Below, piece after piece: positions 60,645 to 64,000 of a DNA stretch of 64,000 nt. A model generated the notes under the pieces. That model saw nothing but the letters and a program-made list of their open reading frames with translations. It had not been told where the DNA came from and ran no database searches. Each line of letters starts with the position of its first letter. Within the stretch, counting starts at the first letter, position 1. Made by a program: the position numbers and the translations under genes. This stretch comes from Halonotius pteroides. GTDB taxonomy: Archaea; Halobacteriota; Halobacteria; Halobacteriales; Haloferacaceae. The stretch is from the NCBI RefSeq assembly GCF_003605635.1, contig NZ_QMDW01000012.1:1-64000 (forward strand), read 5' to 3'.

Positions 60645-61772
60645 TTAGTATGTCGGACAGCGCAGCGAGGTCGCACTACCGCCAACAACCGGTAACGCGG
60701 CGCGATCGGCGTCGACCGCAACGCCGGACGCGTCCTCGTGGGGGTCGTCGCCATCGGCACCTTCCGTGGCTGTCGAGTACACGGTGAAGGAGCCGTCGAT
60801 AGCATCGCTAGCACAGAACGCGAGCGCGATCGGGGTATCCAGCGAGGGGCTGTCGATCGCCCGGGTCACCTCGCCGACGGCGTCGCCGTCGGTGTAGAGT
60901 TCGTCGCCGGGCGCACATGGGTCGTCGAGACTGAGTCCGATCAGGCGTCTGCTTGGTCGACCGCGGTTTTCGACCTTCGAGACGACCTCTTGGCCGATAA
61001 AACAACCTTTCTCGAAGTCGACGCCGTGGCGCGCACCGACCGTATTCGGCAGCACACCATCGAGCTCCGCTTCGAACCGCGGCGTGCCGGCCTCAACGGT
61101 CAGAGTCTCCCATGTCTGCTCACCGAATGGCGCGGCGTTCAGTCCGTGGTTGAGAAGCGTATCGAAGACACCAGGGGCGTCGTCGGCTCCACAGATGATC
61201 GTGTAGCCGTCCTCGCCGGTCGGATTGTCGCTGGCGGCGACCGTGACGCCGGCATCGCCCATCGAGCCGCGGTCGAAGTGGAGTTCCGGCTCCGGCGCGC
61301 CCGCGTGGTTGAGCACCGACGCGACCTTTTCGGTTGCCGAGGGGCCGTGAATGCCGAACACACCGAACTCGGTCGATACGTCATCGATGGCGACATCCTG
61401 AACGAAGATCTTCTCCGACCAGTCGGCGACCAAGGCGTCGACCTGTGTGGGCGGTGTAAACAACAGTAGTTGCTCGTCGGCGTTGTAGATGTAGCAGTCG
61501 GTCTCGATTTTGCCCTGTGGATCAAGCACGAAGGCATAACAGCCCCGACCGTCTGTTGGGGGAACGCGGTTGGTAACAACGTTGTCGACGTACTCGATCC
61601 GGTCGTCGCCGGTGACCGAAACGATGCCGTACCCCAACTCGATAACGCCGACCCCGTTGCGAACCGCCCGATGGGCGACGCGGGGGCGGCCGTAGTGGGC
61701 GACGAGTTGCCGACCGCCGCGGTCGAGGTATGTCGCCCCGAGGTCGTCGTGGTGGGCTCCCGACAGTGTCAT
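60645..61772 (-). CDS. ygfZ: YgfZ/GcvT-family folate-binding protein
   Basis: A 375-residue protein of the aminomethyltransferase fold. The signature KGCFIGQEVVSK (about 259-270) with its cysteine is diagnostic for YgfZ, a folate-binding factor for repair or assembly of iron-sulfur enzymes, as opposed to true GcvT. FVLDPQGKIETDCYIY and LPNTVGARHGVDF also fit. The start MTLSGAHHDD at 61772 precedes the conserved domain; the longer frame upstream is arginine-rich and unlike. The haloarchaeal proteins are often labelled glycine cleavage T. Confidence 0.85.
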   Translation of the reverse strand: MTLSGAHHDDLGATYLDRGGRQLVAHYGRPRVAHRAVRNGVGVIELGYGIVSVTGDDRIEYVDNVVTNRVPPTDGRGCYAFVLDPQGKIETDCYIYNADEQLLLFTPPTQVDALVADWSEKIFVQDVAIDDVSTEFGVFGIHGPSATEKVASVLNHAGAPEPELHFDRGSMGDAGVTVAASDNPTGEDGYTIICGADDAPGVFDTLLNHGLNAAPFGEQTWETLTVEAGTPRFEAELDGVLPNTVGARHGVDFEKGCFIGQEVVSKVENRGRPSRRLIGLSLDDPCAPGDELYTDGDAVGEVTRAIDSPSLDTPIALAFCASDAIDGSFTVYSTATEGADGDDPHEDASGVAVDADRAALPVVGGSATSLRCPTY

Positions 61773-61845
61773 ACAGAGGCGAAGACGCCGGGGGAGTAAA
61801 ACAACGGCGAACAGATCGACGCACAGACGATGAAACCGCGACAGC

Positions 61846-62148
61846 TTACAGCCCAAACCGATCGCGGAGCACATCGAGCAGCGAGGGGTCGTCAGGGTCG
61901 ACATCGGCGGTAGGGTCGGGAACCACCTTGTCGGCTGGGTGGATCCGAATGGTGCCATTCTCGTCGTTGACAACAATCAGCCCGTCGTCTTTGAGTGCGG
62001 CCAGCGCCGACTCAATGCGGTCGATATCGGTGTCAACGGCCGCCCGGAGTTCGAGAACGGTCATTCCCTCGTCGGCGCGGTCGACGAGCGCGTCGAGGAT
62101 CCCGACCTCAGCGGCCGGACGATCCCGGTAGGCGGGCTTGGCTCCCAT
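61846..62148 (-). CDS. DUF6432 winged-helix protein
   Basis: A 100-residue haloarchaeal protein with a winged-helix pattern: VGILDALVDRADEGMTVLELR, then DIDRIESALAALKDDGLIVV, and the wing NDENGTIRIHPADKVV. It fits DUF6432 and probably binds DNA, but its target is unknown. It ends with the short helix SLLDVLRDRFGL. Confidence 0.8.
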   Translation of the reverse strand: MGAKPAYRDRPAAEVGILDALVDRADEGMTVLELRAAVDTDIDRIESALAALKDDGLIVVNDENGTIRIHPADKVVPDPTADVDPDDPSLLDVLRDRFGL

Positions 62149-62316
62149 CAGTAGTCTCTACTGTCGGAATCGGTTTACATCTACCGCCGGAAGGATCAAC
62201 ACTGCGCATGAAACAGAGAAAATCGCCGACAGCGACCGACCCACGCAGGCGACAGCGTCAGACAAGCGGCAGACAGAGGGAGTAGCTTTTAGTTGAGTAG
62301 TTCGGTATGAACGGTA

Positions 62317-63390
62317 ATGGGACTCCGGTGTCTGCTCGGCCACGATTTCGATGAGCCCGAGTTACGACGTGAGCGTGAGGAAGACGGCGAGGAAGTCGTC
62401 ATCACGGTCAGCGAGGAAAAGACCTGTAGTCGGTGTGGGTACACAAAGACGGTCAGCGAGAACAAGGAGGTTACCTCGATCGAACAGCTCGCCCAAACCG
62501 CCGGCGACAGCGAGCCGTCGACCACCGGAACCACCGCAACGGCCGAACATACCGGCACAACAGCAGCGACCGGCGAGACAGCCACGGCCGGCGGTGACGC
62601 CGCATCGACGACAACCGATGACGACACACCGGCACCACCTACCGCTGATACGGGGGTGACCGCAGCCGCCGCCGAGACAACCACGCCGGAGCCGACACCG
62701 AGTGCCGATTCGTCGGCTGAGAGCACACACACTGCGGCCGCCGCCGACACCACAGCAGGCGACGGCGCGGAGCTATTGGATACCGACAACGAGTCTGAAC
62801 ACCCCCCAACAGAGTCGGAGCCGACGACTGGAGACGCAACCGAAGACACGGAGTCAACCACGCCACCAACAACGGCCGACGAGAGCGACGATGCCGACGA
62901 CCAAGACGTGCAGGCGGCCGACGACGACGGGATCATTCTCTCAACATCCAACGACGAGTCAAGCGAGGCGGCCACCGGGGAGACGACCGACCGCGAGCCC
63001 GGCGAGTGGCCCGACCACGACACCGATTCGTCGTCAACAACCGGTGAGTGGCCCGAACAGTCCGGCGACGACGAGGGATACGACGCCGAAACGCCGCCTG
63101 ACCAACAGCCCGACGACGTTACGTTCGGCGGTGGGTTTACCCCCGAGGTCGAACCTAAATCGGTCGACGACGAGCCGACCGACACCGAGGATGTGATCGA
63201 GGAGCCAGTCGACGAGGAGTTCACAAAGGCCGGCGAGGCATCGCTGTATGAGCCGACTGTCGATGATATCAACACCGAGTTCTACTGCCCGGAGTGTGGC
63301 TTCAGCCGCCACGCCGGTGCGTCGTCGATGCGGGCCGGCGACATCTGTCCGGAGTGTCGACGAGGGTACATCGCCGAGCGTGAACTGTAG
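62317..63390 (+). CDS. DUF7093-type zinc-ribbon protein with long acidic linker
   Basis: A 357-residue protein with metal sites at each end and a low-complexity middle. The N-terminal part (1-60) has GLRCLLGHDF and EKTCSRCGYTK; residues about 65-300 are Thr/Ala/Glu/Asp/Ser-rich and probably unstructured; the end has FYCPECGFSRHAGASSM and DICPECRRGYI, a second zinc ribbon. It matches a haloarchaeal family recalled as DUF7093. The linker is highly acidic, as halophile linkers are. Function is unknown. Confidence 0.78.
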   Translation: MGLRCLLGHDFDEPELRREREEDGEEVVITVSEEKTCSRCGYTKTVSENKEVTSIEQLAQTAGDSEPSTTGTTATAEHTGTTAATGETATAGGDAASTTTDDDTPAPPTADTGVTAAAAETTTPEPTPSADSSAESTHTAAAADTTAGDGAELLDTDNESEHPPTESEPTTGDATEDTESTTPPTTADESDDADDQDVQAADDDGIILSTSNDESSEAATGETTDREPGEWPDHDTDSSSTTGEWPEQSGDDEGYDAETPPDQQPDDVTFGGGFTPEVEPKSVDDEPTDTEDVIEEPVDEEFTKAGEASLYEPTVDDINTEFYCPECGFSRHAGASSMRAGDICPECRRGYIAEREL

Positions 63391-63552
63391 CCCGCGGTTG
63401 TGATCGGAAACGGAAGCACGCACACCTGTCGTTCTGTGTAGCACCCACACCCTCGTCATGTTTCACCGCGCTGTGTCCCGCCGACCGGCCGCACACTCGC
63501 CACACAGCAAGTGTCAACGCCACGTCGCGTCGAGACGATCAGGAGGGTGGTG

Positions 63553-64000
63553 ATGCTCCCGCGACTCAAACTCCAGGTGGCGGCCAACAGCAAGCCACTC
63601 ACGGTCGGCTTTGTCGTTCTTGGGATCGTGTTGCTCCTAGGATCAGGCTACGTTCTCCTGACACCACCGGTCGAGGAGCCGGCCCCCCAGCCCGATCCAC
63701 AGCCCGACCCCCAGCCTGAAACCGAGAGCTTCGAGACGTTCGGTCTCGATGTTGAGCTGATCGACAGCGCGGTTGTACAGACCGGTTCTCGGGAGTTATC
63801 GCCGACGATTTCCGGGCCGAGTTGGCAGGCCTACGAGGAGGATGAGGTGCTCACCCGCGCGCCGGCCTACTTTTATGAGTATACACCTGAACTGACGTTC
63901 AATGTCACCGCCAACACTACCCGAGACGTAGCTGTCGAGCTGACAACAAGGCTCGTTCGCGAGGAAACGATCACGACCGATCGTGGTGATGAGGAGAACG
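63553..64000 (+). CDS. DUF5305 membrane protein (partial, runs off the window)
   Basis: The frame opens at ATG 63553 after a good ribosome site (AGGAGGG at 63541-63547) and stays open to the window end (149 codons). After a short basic N-terminus (MLPRLKLQVAANSK) is one membrane helix (LTVGFVVLGIVLLLGSGYVLL), then a repeat PQPDPQPDPQPE and an extracellular beta-rich domain with TFGLDVELIDSAVVQTGS and FEYTPELTFNVTANTT-like strands (actual YEYTPELTFNV). This is the DUF5305 pattern, often linked with signal-peptidase-W genes. The remainder lies outside. Confidence 0.75.
   Translation, partial: MLPRLKLQVAANSKPLTVGFVVLGIVLLLGSGYVLLTPPVEEPAPQPDPQPDPQPETESFETFGLDVELIDSAVVQTGSRELSPTISGPSWQAYEEDEVLTRAPAYFYEYTPELTFNVTANTTRDVAVELTTRLVREETITTDRGDEEN

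Noticed and set aside
62289-63275. A 328-codon Ser/Val-rich minus-strand frame
   Set aside because: It mirrors the Thr/Ala/Glu/Asp linker of the zinc-ribbon gene on the other strand.

Overview
The window is a stretch of haloarchaeal chromosome (class Halobacteria). The proteins are strongly acidic, many genes are preceded by short leaders with TATA-like boxes instead of Shine-Dalgarno sites, ATGA overlaps are frequent, and it carries halorhodopsin, Blh, SAMP2, archaeal Rpo7/Spt4, aIF2-gamma, a geranylgeranyl-reductase-type flavoprotein and many families known only from haloarchaea. Base composition is moderate for the class. The genus cannot be fixed from the sequence.

Layout. 0-5.3 kb: a shortened DUF47/PhoU-like gene, then a divergent sulfur module (tusA-dsrE leftward; persulfide-dioxygenase-like rhodanese/MBL protein, two YeeE/YedE half-transporters and a PiT-family permease rightward) around a promoter region full of related inverted repeats. 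5.3-13 kb: DUF2103 protein, a lone cytochrome oxidase subunit I with cox-cluster small membrane proteins, a MinD-type ATPase and acetyl-CoA synthetase. 13-24.9 kb: a FIST sensor/histidine kinase pair, a ferredoxin-reductase-like flavoprotein, 2-oxoacid:ferredoxin oxidoreductase korAB, a DUF6517 lipoprotein, a geranylgeranyl-reductase-family flavoprotein, an aldo/keto reductase and membrane proteins. 25-30.7 kb: a long coiled-coil protein and the conserved archaeal information-processing cluster (DUF359 dephospho-CoA kinase, spt4, rpo7, PIN protein, aIF2-gamma), then DUF5809/DUF5810 proteins and rimI.

30.8-37.9 kb is accessory: a Bat-like light/redox regulator divergent from a halorhodopsin (chloride pump) gene, followed by a complete polar amino-acid ABC transporter operon and two small membrane proteins. 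38-47.5 kb: a 0.7-kb non-coding stretch, aconitase, a dUTPase/dCTP-deaminase-like protein, tRNA-Lys, a DUF7119-like protein, an overlooked 56-residue protein, a siroheme nitrite/sulfite reductase, a DUF6360 protein and a malate:quinone-oxidoreductase-type enzyme. 47.6-50.3 kb: phytoene desaturase divergent from the Blh carotene dioxygenase, which supplies retinal for the halorhodopsin. 50.3-55.4 kb: a second flavoprotein reductase, an OB-fold/exonuclease-like protein, and an apparently intact IS200/IS605 element with tnpA, tnpB and a tiny ribbon-helix-helix gene between them. 55.4-64 kb: RfcS and SAMP2, a peroxiredoxin-like protein, a probable CTAG methylase, RlmE, tRNA-Glu, a YdjM-like membrane protein, YgfZ, a DUF6432 winged helix, a zinc-ribbon protein with a long acidic Thr/Ala linker, and the start of a DUF5305 membrane protein cut by the window edge.

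The genes fit an aerobic or microaerobic, light-using halophile. Acetate enters via Acs; aconitase, KorAB and Mqo serve the TCA cycle; CoxA terminates respiration; halorhodopsin imports chloride using retinal made through CrtI and Blh; the left-end module probably handles persulfide or thiosulfate.
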